In this document: one piece after another, positions 31,021 to 40,273 of the stretch
Layout of the letters: every line of letters begins with the position of its first letter
Position numbering within the stretch: the stretch's first letter is position 1
DNA from: Candidatus Moraniibacteriota bacterium
Lineage (GTDB): Bacteria > Patescibacteriota > Minisyncoccia > CAIUEV01
Assembly (NCBI GenBank): GCA_016867255.1
Contig: VGKB01000001.1
Span: 1 to 40,648, forward strand
Length of the DNA: 40,648 nt
Direction of reading: 5' to 3'
The notes under the pieces: generated by a model
What the model was told of the DNA's origin: nothing
The model's database searches: none
The model's input: only the letters and a program-made list of their open reading frames with translations
Translations under genes and position numbers: made by a program

Positions 31021-33261
31021 ATGTTGACAACCCCTCAAAAACCATGCGTGGTTTTTGTGTCTAGTTTGTCACATCGCAAGTGTGGGATCGCGAAATTCAC
31101 CCGCGATCTGCTGAATTCTGCTAATAGTCTATTTGGAGAAAAAGTTGATTTTAAGCGGGTAGTGGTATTCAATGAAAAAGAAAAAAACGATCCTACCCCG
31201 AAAAATTTTATTTACAAAATAGATAAGAATCACAAGGCAAGCTATGGCAGATGCGCCAAATTTCTTAACAAGAACAATCAAGTTAAGTTAATAAGCATCC
31301 AGCATGAATTCGGATTATTCGGGGGTGCCTATGGAAACTATATTCTTTCGTTTCTGAAAGAAATTAAAAAACCGGTAGTTCTAACCTTGCATACCGTAAT
31401 TCCAAAACCAGACAAGGCGTATTTCTCCTTGGTGAAAAAAATGGGGGCAAGATCGGAAGAAATAGTAGCTATGACCAAAAGGTCAAAGAAAATTCTTATT
31501 AAAGAGTACTTTCTCCCCCAAAACAAAATTAAAATTATTCCTCACGGTATCCCATCTTTTCATTACGAAGACAATAACCAGATTAAAAAAAATTTAGGCC
31601 TGGAGAAAGAATTATTGGTATTTACTCACGGTTTTTTAAGTCGCAACAAGGGCATTGAGTATGTGATTGAAGCCCTGCCGGGGGTAATAAAAAGATACCC
31701 CCGCCTGCTTTATCTGTTGGCTGGCCGGACTCACCCGAATGTAATTATTCAGGAGGGCGAAAGCTACCGTTCTTTCCTTTTGAATAAAATAAAATACTTG
31801 GGAATTCGGAAAAACGTTAAGTTTATTAACCGATTTATCACCACTCGCGAATTGGTTGATTATTTAAAGGCAAGCGACATTTATATTTCAACTTCGCTTG
31901 ATCCGCAGCAAGCGGTGTCGGGGACCTTCGCTTACGCATTGGGTTCAGGAAGGCCAATTATCTCAACGGCTTTTGCTCATTCTAAAGAAGAACTGAAAAA
32001 ATGCGGGGGCTTTTTAGTAAAACCTAGGAAACCGGAAGAGTATGGAAAAGCCCTAATAAATCTTCTGAATGACAAAAAACTAAGAAAAAAAGTTGGAATG
32101 GGTTGCTATTTCAAAACCAGGAACATGATTTGGGATAATGTCGCCCTGTCTTACGGTCGGTTATTCGCTCGGTTTGTTCAAGGCGCGGAGAAAGTCTTAG
32201 TATTGCCCCCGATAAAGTTGTCCCACTTATTTCGGATGACCGATAGTTTCGGCTTGCTTCAGTTTGCCAAGTTTGTCAAGCCTCTTAAAAGAAGCGGATA
32301 CACGGTGGACGACAACGCGAGAGCCTTAATTATTTGTGGTGAGTATTATAAAAAACGCCGCGATGAAAAAATTTTGAATTATATAAAAACTTATTTGAAT
32401 TTGCTGGAATACTCATTTGACCGCGCTACTGGCCGTTTTAGAAATTATATTAATTATGACCGGTCTTTTAACGAAAAGAGAAACATAAGGGAAAGCTACG
32501 AAGACCCGACTTCCAGAGCGCTTTACGCGCTTTCCGCTACGGCGGCTAATCCGATACTGCCGCAAAAAATTCGCGATAAGGCGTCGAATATTTTCAAAGC
32601 AAGCCTGAATAAACCGCTTAAATTTACTTTCAACCGGTCGATCGCCAATTATTTAATATCCCTATGTTATTATTTGGCGTCCAGCGGCAAAAAGGAAATT
32701 GAAAAAGAAATTGCGCTTTATGCTGACATTCTTTGTTCGCGTTGCGAAAAACGTAGCTCCGTTGATTGGATTTGGTTTGAAGACGCCCTTACCTATTCGA
32801 ACGGAGTTATCCCGGAAGCGCTGTTTTTGGCCTACCGATCGACCGGTAGGCCAAAATATTTGAAAGTTGCCGTTGAAACGACGGATTTTCTTCTTAAGCA
32901 TTCCTTTAAAAAAGGCGTTTGCATTCCAATTGGACAAAAATTTTGGTTTCGCAAAGGGAAAAAGAGAAGCTACCATGATCAGCAACCAGAAGAAGTGGCT
33001 TCTCTAGTCCAACTTTTGAAGACTTCCTATAGTATAACCAGAAAAGCCGAATATAAAAAACTCATAGCCGAATCCTACAGTTGGTTTTTAGGAAACAACA
33101 CCTTAAAACAAGTCATTTACGATTTTAAAACCGGCGGGTGTTACGATGGAGTTGGCGAAAAAGAAGTTAATTTGAACCAAGGCGCAGAATCCACTTTGTC
33201 CTACTTGGCAGCTCGCTTGGCCGTCTCCAGGAAACTTTTTAATTTAGCGGGCCTTAAATAG
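31021..33261 (+). CDS. GT4 glycosyltransferase fused to an (alpha/alpha)-barrel-like domain
   Basis: A 746-residue protein. Residues about 1-400 are a GT-B fold family 4 transferase: SSLSHRKCGIAKFTRDLL at the acceptor side, THGFLSRNKGIEYVIEALP at the second Rossmann domain, and DPQQAVSGTFAYALGSGRPI in the donor-binding region. From about residue 410 a helical domain follows with RMTDSFGLLQFAKF, YTVDDNARALI and SYHDQQPEEVASLV, a layout like alpha/alpha-barrel glycan-processing enzymes. The start at 31021 has an AAGGGG site overlapping the GH130 stop. It probably builds the glycan that the GH130 enzyme degrades or remodels. The reaction is not proven. Confidence 0.8.
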   Translation: MLTTPQKPCVVFVSSLSHRKCGIAKFTRDLLNSANSLFGEKVDFKRVVVFNEKEKNDPTPKNFIYKIDKNHKASYGRCAKFLNKNNQVKLISIQHEFGLFGGAYGNYILSFLKEIKKPVVLTLHTVIPKPDKAYFSLVKKMGARSEEIVAMTKRSKKILIKEYFLPQNKIKIIPHGIPSFHYEDNNQIKKNLGLEKELLVFTHGFLSRNKGIEYVIEALPGVIKRYPRLLYLLAGRTHPNVIIQEGESYRSFLLNKIKYLGIRKNVKFINRFITTRELVDYLKASDIYISTSLDPQQAVSGTFAYALGSGRPIISTAFAHSKEELKKCGGFLVKPRKPEEYGKALINLLNDKKLRKKVGMGCYFKTRNMIWDNVALSYGRLFARFVQGAEKVLVLPPIKLSHLFRMTDSFGLLQFAKFVKPLKRSGYTVDDNARALIICGEYYKKRRDEKILNYIKTYLNLLEYSFDRATGRFRNYINYDRSFNEKRNIRESYEDPTSRALYALSATAANPILPQKIRDKASNIFKASLNKPLKFTFNRSIANYLISLCYYLASSGKKEIEKEIALYADILCSRCEKRSSVDWIWFEDALTYSNGVIPEALFLAYRSTGRPKYLKVAVETTDFLLKHSFKKGVCIPIGQKFWFRKGKKRSYHDQQPEEVASLVQLLKTSYSITRKAEYKKLIAESYSWFLGNNTLKQVIYDFKTGGCYDGVGEKEVNLNQGAESTLSYLAARLAVSRKLFNLAGLK

Positions 33262-33330
33262 GCAGATTTTTCCCAGGATTAGTTTCGGCCAATAGAGAAC
33301 CGAAGCAGAACCTTTAATTACCCAGGGAAA

Positions 33331-33636
33331 CTAGTCGTTGATGAATAAGCTGTGGAGAGGGATAAACAGGATAGTTAAAAATCCAATAATTACTGCTAAA
33401 TAAACGAGGACCGCGGTTTCCTCGTTTTTTCTTATATCCATTATTCCTAAAATAAAGGCAATTATGCTTGCAAGAAACGCGATTGGAACAGTCACATCCC
33501 ACCAGCGGTCGCCAAAAGATAATATCCCCAGTATTTTTACCAAGATAATGGAAAAGAAAACTACGGTTACAAAAAAAGAGCTTAACCCCACCGACCATTT
33601 ACCTAACTTGGTTTTTGGTACAAAAGCTATTTTCAT
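33331..33636 (-). CDS. Small three-segment membrane protein
   Basis: A 101-residue hydrophobic protein with segments near residues 15-38, 47-66 and 74-97 and a basic N-terminus. No family is recognised. The next minus-strand gene upstream is 166 bases away, and no terminator is obvious. It converges with the GT4 gene. Confidence 0.65.
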   Translation of the reverse strand: MKIAFVPKTKLGKWSVGLSSFFVTVVFFSIILVKILGILSFGDRWWDVTVPIAFLASIIAFILGIMDIRKNEETAVLVYLAVIIGFLTILFIPLHSLFIND

Positions 33637-33802
33637 ACACTTATTTTATCACAAAAATTTCTTGTGTTCTACTTGAGTAAAAAAATAGGGTTTGATTTAA
33701 GCCATAAATTACGGTGCTCAGCTGGTGGATGCGTTTAAGAATCTGGCAATGAACGAGTTGAGCTTTGATTTTTTGAGTCTGAATCTAGGTTTGAAGCGAG
33801 AT

Positions 33803-34942
33803 TTATTGAATGAGACTATTTAAGGCACTAATTTCCTTGAAATAAGGACTTTTTCTCAATTGAGCTTGAAAATCTTTTTTAAATTGAGTTTTTTCTCGCT
33901 CGCTTTTTGGCCAAGCCAGATCAAAAAACTCCCAAGCAGATTTTTTATTTCCCGAATAAGCCAAATCCAGCATATAGCCCCAAAGAGGCGAGGGGAAGCC
34001 TTTGATATTACCTCTATTATTCAATTCCTTATCATTCTTAATCTCTTCAAGCTTTCTCTCTAAATCTTCATTGGAAGGAGCGGATTTTTTCATTAAATCT
34101 GTGTTCAAATCAAATGATTTTTTGTTAGAATTGAAGCTTAAGATTATCTCTGGAGCCTGAGAATCAGCGTAAGATGCATTCCAATAGTCGAATGTTGAAT
34201 CGTGTCCGACCAATTCGTCAATCCCATCGTTATTTACGTCTTTAGGCCATAGAGTGTATCCTTGCTCATCTAGAGAAACTTCAATTATTGATTTATCACC
34301 TGTTTGAATAAAAGCTTTATATCTGAAGCAACAATGAGCCCCGCCAGTAAATACCTCTTGGTAAACATCCTGATAGTTGTCGTCGGACAATTTCCCTATA
34401 AAGAAAGCGTAGGGTTGCGACCAATCAAATTCTTGCGCATTTTCAAGTGGTACAGCCATCCTTATTTCCTTTACCTCTACAGCGGGAACACATCTCTTAA
34501 AGACCGTATTTTGGTAGGCACAAGTGATTCCTGTCCACTTACCGGTAACTTCAACTGTTCCGTCCATCGCAACGTGTTCTGGAAAAGCATCAGAGTAATT
34601 ACCAGCATAGAAATAAGGATAGTTCTCGTCTTTGGGAATTTTTTCAATCCCGTAATCTGTTCCGCCGTGGAAAAAAGTCATAATTTTGCCTTTCCAAGAA
34701 ACGTCAATCGGCTTGTCAAAAGTTGCTTCTTCCAAATATTTTCCAATGAGTTCGGCTTTTTTAGTATCTTCTTCACTTGAAGCAGGGGCACTAATCTTGT
34801 TTGAAACGAGGTTTTTGTTAATCTTTTTTTTGTCTTTTTCTTTGCTTAAAAAGAAGAAAAAGAAGCTTGCTATTAAAATAAATATTAAGGCCAGATTTAA
34901 GAGGTTTTTTTTATCAATTTTAAAGTTTTTGGGGGCTTTCAT
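33803..34942 (-). CDS. Unknown membrane-anchored extracytoplasmic protein with a calcium-loop-like motif
   Basis: A 379-residue protein with a single hydrophobic anchor (residues about 15-32) after a Lys-rich N-terminus. The outer domain has a DVNNDGIDELV segment, a short acidic loop of the kind that binds calcium in FG-GAP and dockerin-like proteins. A Cys pair follows GGAH (GGAHCCFRY). A helical C-terminus follows (from about 290). No enzyme motif is seen. The start codon overlaps the stop of a 19-residue upstream ORF. Confidence 0.7.
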   Translation of the reverse strand: MKAPKNFKIDKKNLLNLALIFILIASFFFFFLSKEKDKKKINKNLVSNKISAPASSEEDTKKAELIGKYLEEATFDKPIDVSWKGKIMTFFHGGTDYGIEKIPKDENYPYFYAGNYSDAFPEHVAMDGTVEVTGKWTGITCAYQNTVFKRCVPAVEVKEIRMAVPLENAQEFDWSQPYAFFIGKLSDDNYQDVYQEVFTGGAHCCFRYKAFIQTGDKSIIEVSLDEQGYTLWPKDVNNDGIDELVGHDSTFDYWNASYADSQAPEIILSFNSNKKSFDLNTDLMKKSAPSNEDLERKLEEIKNDKELNNRGNIKGFPSPLWGYMLDLAYSGNKKSAWEFFDLAWPKSEREKTQFKKDFQAQLRKSPYFKEISALNSLIQ

Positions 34943-34998
34943 TTATTATTTTCAGTTGAAAATGTTTCTGTTATACAAAATTTGGATGTTTTTTGCAT
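34939..34998 (-). CDS. Possible 19-residue leader peptide
   Basis: An ATG at 34998-34996 opens a 19-codon ORF (MQKTSKFCITETFSTENNK) whose TGA overlaps the ATG of the next gene as ATGA. It is preceded by the same 26-base leader found before the 189-residue gene. This could be a translationally coupled leader, but the support is only positional. Confidence 0.3.
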   Translation of the reverse strand: MQKTSKFCITETFSTENNK

Positions 34999-35021
34999 GG
35001 GTTTTTGGGGTTAATTTATAA
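34996..35021 (-). promoter_or_regulatory. Shared 26-base promoter/leader motif, copy 1
   Basis: Read on the minus strand, TTATAAATTAA, three variable bases, then CAAAAACCCATG-type sequence lies immediately before an ATG. The TATAAA part may act as a -10. Copy 2 at 35607-35632 differs at two positions. Confidence 0.45.
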
Positions 35022-35039
35022 ACTAACGCATTACATAAT

Positions 35040-35609
35040 TTATAAAACTTCAAATATCAAAGGCGTTGGAGGATTTTTTAGATCCACGCTTTTGCTTTCA
35101 ATCCTACTCAAGTCATTTATACTCAAAGTTTCTTTTTGCGTTTGTTTATTTTGCAAATAATCGCATATTTCCTTGTCATCTTTTAACATCGAAATGAATT
35201 GAGGCAAAAATGACTCTGATATTTTCTCGCGTGATTCTCGGCTTGGACAATGATGTATGACAAGGCCGATATATCCAAGCCAATCAGGATATTTCGCTAC
35301 ATCCTTAATTTCTGACAGCTTTGCGTCTGCTACAATGGACGCGAGTTTCATTTGGTTCGCAACACTTGATTCGCTCCAAAAATCTCTATATTGATCCGCT
35401 TTTTTAAGAAGAGCAGCGTTATCTTTGCCGTTTGGCCAAAAAGAAGTTCTATCAGGATGTTGGCCGGAAATGATTTTTGAAAAAGCGATCTTGAATGAGC
35501 CATGTCCGCAAGTTGTGCAAAAAAGTTTCCAACACCAATTATTCTTAGAAGCATATTCACACAAAGCAGTAAAGGCATTTCTTTTAGATTTCCTTTTTTG
35601 TTTTTCCAT
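35040..35609 (-). CDS. Unknown 189-residue protein beside the helicase gene
   Basis: Not recognised. A basic N-terminus is followed by a Cys-rich stretch (CEYASKNNWCWKLFCTTCGHGSFK) that could hold a small zinc site. The rest is helical, with a second Cys/His pair in VIHHCPSRES. No signal peptide or membrane segment is present. It lies 72 bases downstream of the large helicase gene on the same strand and shares its low GC content, so it may be a partner in the same module. It has its own promoter-like leader (35632-35607). Confidence 0.6.
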   Translation of the reverse strand: MEKQKRKSKRNAFTALCEYASKNNWCWKLFCTTCGHGSFKIAFSKIISGQHPDRTSFWPNGKDNAALLKKADQYRDFWSESSVANQMKLASIVADAKLSEIKDVAKYPDWLGYIGLVIHHCPSRESREKISESFLPQFISMLKDDKEICDYLQNKQTQKETLSINDLSRIESKSVDLKNPPTPLIFEVL

Positions 35610-35632
35610 GGGTTTTTGTGATTAATTTATAA
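35607..35632 (-). promoter_or_regulatory. Shared 26-base promoter/leader motif, copy 2
   Basis: The motif ends exactly at the ATG of the 189-residue gene. On the minus strand a CTGACA lies 18 bases before its TATAAA, so a complete promoter is possible. The resulting leader would be only about ten bases long. Confidence 0.5.
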
Positions 35633-35681
35633 CCCGCCGCCGAATTTCGTGTCAGTTGAAAACTGGCGTGCCGCTTAAAAT

Positions 35682-38600
35682 TTAAACTTGTCTCGTGCCT
35701 CGACAGTATGGAAAATTCGAACAGCCATAAAATTTTCCATATCTTCCTTTTCGCAAAATCATTTTTGCACCGCATTTAGGACAAGTTTTGTCGCTCGAAA
35801 CTACAGGACTATCCTCGGTATTATTACTTGCAGGCTTTTCAACCAAGGTATAACCCTTACAATGGCAGCAAAATCGTCCGTATCCAGTAATCAAATCTGG
35901 GTCCCTAAAATCTTTGTAATCTCTTATTATTTTGCACTTTGGACACTCTTTATCTTCTCCATTATTCAACCGCTCTATTGTGTTGTGTATATGGCTAATT
36001 ACATTATTTTTTTCTATTCCATTTTTAACCAATGAACCGATTCTTTCGTTAAGAATTGAAATCGGATCATTGCCAATATTGAATTTATTTATTCGTAAAA
36101 ATTTATATCCATAGCTTTCTAATACTTTTTGTCTATAAACATCTTTGTCAGTCATGAATTCTTCGTAATTAAATTCATTTATCTCATCAATATCTTTGAA
36201 GTGTTCTCTAAACCCATCGTATTCAATAATAATTTTATGTTCTCGGTGGGTTTCGTCTTTATAGACCAATAAGAAATCGACTTTATAATTTGGATGGTTA
36301 TAGGTTTTATCAAGCTGTTTCAAATATTTACCAAGCTCAAATTGCGGAATAAATTCTATATTGTCCTCATTTTTCTTCCAAAAATCAGTTTGATAAAACC
36401 AGTTCATAACCTCCGGTTCCATTTTTGATTTTTCGTCGGCTTTGCTGATGCTTCGTTCCTTTTTCGCCTCGTTTAAAATAAAATAATAATGCCTTAGTGC
36501 CTCGCCGATTGAGCCGTTATATTTATCAATCGGTTTACTTAAAACAAAGTTCATTGTTTCCTTGGCACGACTTAAGCCAACATTTAACCTCTGGGCTTTT
36601 ATTTTCCCATCTTCTTCAATATCAACATCGTTCAACTCTTTAATGAAAACACCCCATAAATGATCGTCTTCTTCTGTGGCGACCATTGAATAAAAAATAA
36701 TATCCCTTTCTTCACCTTGGCAGGTGTCGAAAGTCATAATTTTTAATTTTAACTTGTCGTAAAAATAATCCTTTTCGGGTACTTTATTTATTAACTCGAC
36801 GAGCAATTTTTGTTGATTAGTGTGTGGAGTGATAATCCCAATACTTTGGTTGCTGTCAATTTCTTTAAATTTCTTAAGTTCGGAAATAATAAATTCGGCT
36901 TCGAGCGTATTTGTGTTTTGTGCAAGTTCCTTTTTTCCGTCATGTTTTATAAATGAAAATTTAATAACATCATCAATAGCCTTTCCTCGGATTTTCATCA
37001 CCTGCAGACTGTCTTGATAAAAGTATTTATTTGAATACGAAATAATTTCTTTGTATCCTCTAAAATGTTTAAGTAATTGAGTATTGTAATTACTAATAAA
37101 GCTGAAAAAATCCAAAATAGAAGTTTTTATATTAAATTTTTCAAGTTTTACAATTTTAATTGCATCTCGAGAAATGGTTTTCTTAAAACAATCTTCTAAT
37201 TGCCCAAGATATTTTTTATTTTCTTCTGTTCTGGCTTGTGCAGTTTTAACATTACTAAACTGCTTGTTGTCTCCCAAAATTAAAACTTTTTTTGCTCTTA
37301 ACAAAGCTGGAAATGCCTGCGCAATGCTAACCTGTGAGGCTTCGTCAATTATCACAAGATCAAAAATTTCCGGGTCAAGTGGTATAAATTCTGCATAATC
37401 TCTTATGCCAGCCAATATACAAGGAAAAGCGTCTTTGAGCTTTAAGAATTCTTCTTGAGGAAATTTTAATTTGCTTTGAATAATCTTTTTGAGTGCGGTT
37501 GCTGTTGACTGATGTTTGTTCCAAAATTCGACTAATCTGCCGTCCATAATATGCGTCATCTTCACAGTAAGAAGATTTTCGATGTTCTTTTTTTGATTTG
37601 CATAATTGAGCAGAGGAATACTATTGAAATCTTTATCAATTTTTTGCTTCAAATTGATAAATCTTATCAACCTATCAAAATCAAGATCAGAAATCTTTAT
37701 CAATTCGTTTGAGCAGAAAGTTTTGAAAGATGATAAATCAATTTTGAACTTCTTTATTGTGTTCGGATACTTCGGTAAGTTTGAATTTAAAAACTTCAAA
37801 TCATCGCCAATTTGCATTAAATTATTCAAAGCTTTCAAAAGCGATTCGTCGGCAATAACTTGATGAGTAAATCTTAAATAGTCAAAATTGATTTTATATT
37901 TTTCATCTAATTGTTTTCTCTGAACTTTAACGAACTGATAAATACTCAAAATCTTTTTTAAATCTTCTAAGCTACTATGCGGTTCAATCTGTGAAGCTAA
38001 GTTAAAAGATTTTTTAAATTCCGTATCTAGACTTTCAATTTTTTCTTTTTTGAACAAATAACCAAAAAGCCAGTTTCTCTCATTTTCGTAGGCAGTTATA
38101 AATTGCTCTAATTTTTCCAAAGAATTTTCATCGAAATTTTCAAATACTGAAAGTAAAAAAATTTCATTCGCGTAAACTTCTTTTATTTTTGCGATGGAAG
38201 AAGTAAAAAAATTTAATAGCCACAAATATTTTTGAAAATTCGTTATATCTTTAAATTCGTCAATTGAAAAGTTAAGTAAATCAAAAAGTTGCGCTTCCTT
38301 CTCTTTTTCATGCTGATTGATAATTAGTTTATCTTTCAACAACAAAAATATCTTTCTAAATTCTTCAATTTCAATAGCCGATTCCACTTGACTTAGAATC
38401 TCATCAATATCAACTGGAAAACCTTTATTGACATAATAAGACTCCAAATCAAATAACTCGTGAACTTCCTTTAAATCTATTTCTTCATAAGCCAGTATTT
38501 CGGCTTCTAAATCTTCCTTCAAGGAATTTTCTGACTTCTCTATATTTTCTTCTACCGACTTATAATCTTTTTTGACAGCTAAATAATTGGCGGTGATTGA

Positions 38601-40259
38601 TTTTATCGATATAGGACTTAATATTTTTGCGTAAGCATTCCCTGTTTTCCCTAATCTCAATACAGGATTTTGAAAATTGTCATCAATACGGACTTTATTC
38701 ATTGTCTCCGTAATTTTATCTTCCACAACATCAAGAGCTTCTTTTTTATCAGACAAAACTAAAATAGACTTGTTTTCCAAAATTAAATTAAAAACAACTG
38801 CCGTAATTGTATGGCTTTTTCCTGTGCCTGGGGGGCCTTGAACTATAATATACTTACAATCGTCCCTTTTTATTGCTGATAATATTTGTAGCTGTTCTCC
38901 ATTTAGCGGTATTGGGCTATCAAAAACGAGCTGGCTTGGAACATCTTGATCATTCCATTCTTCTTGAACTTCAAGATCATATTTTTTCGGGTCTTTATGA
39001 ATAAAGTCATCAATCAATTTATTAAACGCTTCAGCTAAAACATTATCGCCAGCTGTAAGAAGCTTTAATATTTCCTCATAGTCGTTCACTAATGCTTCAT
39101 CAGATTTATCAAATAAAGCCAAATAGCAATTGTTTGAAGCTCTGACAAGAAAACTTTTTGCAATTTGTTGCTCGGAATTATTTATATCTATGCTTTTATC
39201 AAGTTCAAAGAAATTTGTTATTTCACTCAATATTTCGCTGAGAACATTTCTAAAATCGTTTTGATGCTGGGCTAAATAGATTATTCTTTCCGATATTGTT
39301 TTTAAATTTCCCTTTTTGCCTTTTTCTTGATTATATTCTTGGGTTATATACTCAAGAGCTTTTTTGTTGATGTATACCTGCGAATCAAACTCGATCGTTA
39401 AAATCTCGTTTTGTTTTTCAATCCCAAACGGAATGTAGAAAATTGGGAATTTAGCATTATTGAAAGTTATATCGCAAAAATATAAATAAAATTCTTGTTT
39501 ATCTAAGATGGTTCTATTCCTTTCCATTTCATATACTTCTGCGAACAAATCGCCGACCTGAAAACTTTCAAAGAATGAATGGATATTTAATCTGATGTCG
39601 GCAAGTTCAAAAACATCTTTCAGTTGTTTTGAAATGTCAACTTTTTCCTTTGCTAACAAAAGTTTTACAACTTCGGAAATCTTGTTTTCCAAAGAGGAAG
39701 ACAAAACTGCGGTTAGTTCTTCCTCCATTAGATAAATATTGTTTTCGTCACCAAGGTTTAAATTCTCTAAAGGTTTTTCAATATTGCTTATAAATGGCAA
39801 AACTAAATCTGTTTTTAAAATTTTGGCGACAGCTTCAAGGGAAGTATTCAACGCTTGATCGTATTCTTTTTTGTATAAAGTGGTTGATTTTTCTATTTCC
39901 TCGGCGATTTGTTCAAGGATTTTAGTAATTTGTTTGCCAGTTATTTTTTCCGTCTGCAATTTAACTAAATCCAGTAAATTCTTCGGGATATTTGTTCTAT
40001 AAACCCCTTTTTGAATTGTATTGAGAGTATTTTTATCAAATGCGTGGTTTATCGCTTTGTTTACGAGATTATTAAAAGAAGGATATTTATTGAGATTTAA
40101 TCCAACAAGCAAGTTATTGCTACTCCTAAATTGAATGCTTCTTTTTGGATTTTTTCTTTTATGGAAATCTGTTTCCAAAAAATCCATAAAATACTTGGCA
40201 ACTTCTTTTATAAAGGCCAATCCATTTTTTTGCTCTAATTGTTCCGTTTTATTTGTCAT
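35682..40259 (-). CDS. Large SF1 (Upf1/Dna2-like) helicase with C-terminal nuclease and zinc ribbons
   Basis: A 1525-residue protein. An N-terminal region of about 450 residues precedes a split SF1 helicase: Walker A GPPGTGKS at 475-482, then a long coiled-coil insert (about 540-900). Walker B DEAS (D972, E973), GDNKQF, MTFDTCQGEERDII and LNVGLSRAKE follow. Residues about 1290-1400 contain YKVDFLLVY and HKIIIEYDG, as in PD-(D/E)xK nucleases of the DUF559/Vsr type. Two zinc modules end the protein: CPKC...CCHC, then CPKCGAK...CSNFPYC, the latter topoisomerase-type. Helicase-nuclease fusions of this kind occur among antiviral proteins (for example Hhe-like). The DUF2130 gene ends 14 bases upstream. 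Confidence 0.85.
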   Translation of the reverse strand: MTNKTEQLEQKNGLAFIKEVAKYFMDFLETDFHKRKNPKRSIQFRSSNNLLVGLNLNKYPSFNNLVNKAINHAFDKNTLNTIQKGVYRTNIPKNLLDLVKLQTEKITGKQITKILEQIAEEIEKSTTLYKKEYDQALNTSLEAVAKILKTDLVLPFISNIEKPLENLNLGDENNIYLMEEELTAVLSSSLENKISEVVKLLLAKEKVDISKQLKDVFELADIRLNIHSFFESFQVGDLFAEVYEMERNRTILDKQEFYLYFCDITFNNAKFPIFYIPFGIEKQNEILTIEFDSQVYINKKALEYITQEYNQEKGKKGNLKTISERIIYLAQHQNDFRNVLSEILSEITNFFELDKSIDINNSEQQIAKSFLVRASNNCYLALFDKSDEALVNDYEEILKLLTAGDNVLAEAFNKLIDDFIHKDPKKYDLEVQEEWNDQDVPSQLVFDSPIPLNGEQLQILSAIKRDDCKYIIVQGPPGTGKSHTITAVVFNLILENKSILVLSDKKEALDVVEDKITETMNKVRIDDNFQNPVLRLGKTGNAYAKILSPISIKSITANYLAVKKDYKSVEENIEKSENSLKEDLEAEILAYEEIDLKEVHELFDLESYYVNKGFPVDIDEILSQVESAIEIEEFRKIFLLLKDKLIINQHEKEKEAQLFDLLNFSIDEFKDITNFQKYLWLLNFFTSSIAKIKEVYANEIFLLSVFENFDENSLEKLEQFITAYENERNWLFGYLFKKEKIESLDTEFKKSFNLASQIEPHSSLEDLKKILSIYQFVKVQRKQLDEKYKINFDYLRFTHQVIADESLLKALNNLMQIGDDLKFLNSNLPKYPNTIKKFKIDLSSFKTFCSNELIKISDLDFDRLIRFINLKQKIDKDFNSIPLLNYANQKKNIENLLTVKMTHIMDGRLVEFWNKHQSTATALKKIIQSKLKFPQEEFLKLKDAFPCILAGIRDYAEFIPLDPEIFDLVIIDEASQVSIAQAFPALLRAKKVLILGDNKQFSNVKTAQARTEENKKYLGQLEDCFKKTISRDAIKIVKLEKFNIKTSILDFFSFISNYNTQLLKHFRGYKEIISYSNKYFYQDSLQVMKIRGKAIDDVIKFSFIKHDGKKELAQNTNTLEAEFIISELKKFKEIDSNQSIGIITPHTNQQKLLVELINKVPEKDYFYDKLKLKIMTFDTCQGEERDIIFYSMVATEEDDHLWGVFIKELNDVDIEEDGKIKAQRLNVGLSRAKETMNFVLSKPIDKYNGSIGEALRHYYFILNEAKKERSISKADEKSKMEPEVMNWFYQTDFWKKNEDNIEFIPQFELGKYLKQLDKTYNHPNYKVDFLLVYKDETHREHKIIIEYDGFREHFKDIDEINEFNYEEFMTDKDVYRQKVLESYGYKFLRINKFNIGNDPISILNERIGSLVKNGIEKNNVISHIHNTIERLNNGEDKECPKCKIIRDYKDFRDPDLITGYGRFCCHCKGYTLVEKPASNNTEDSPVVSSDKTCPKCGAKMILRKGRYGKFYGCSNFPYCRGTRQV

Positions 40260-40273
40260 ATTCCTACTTTTAA

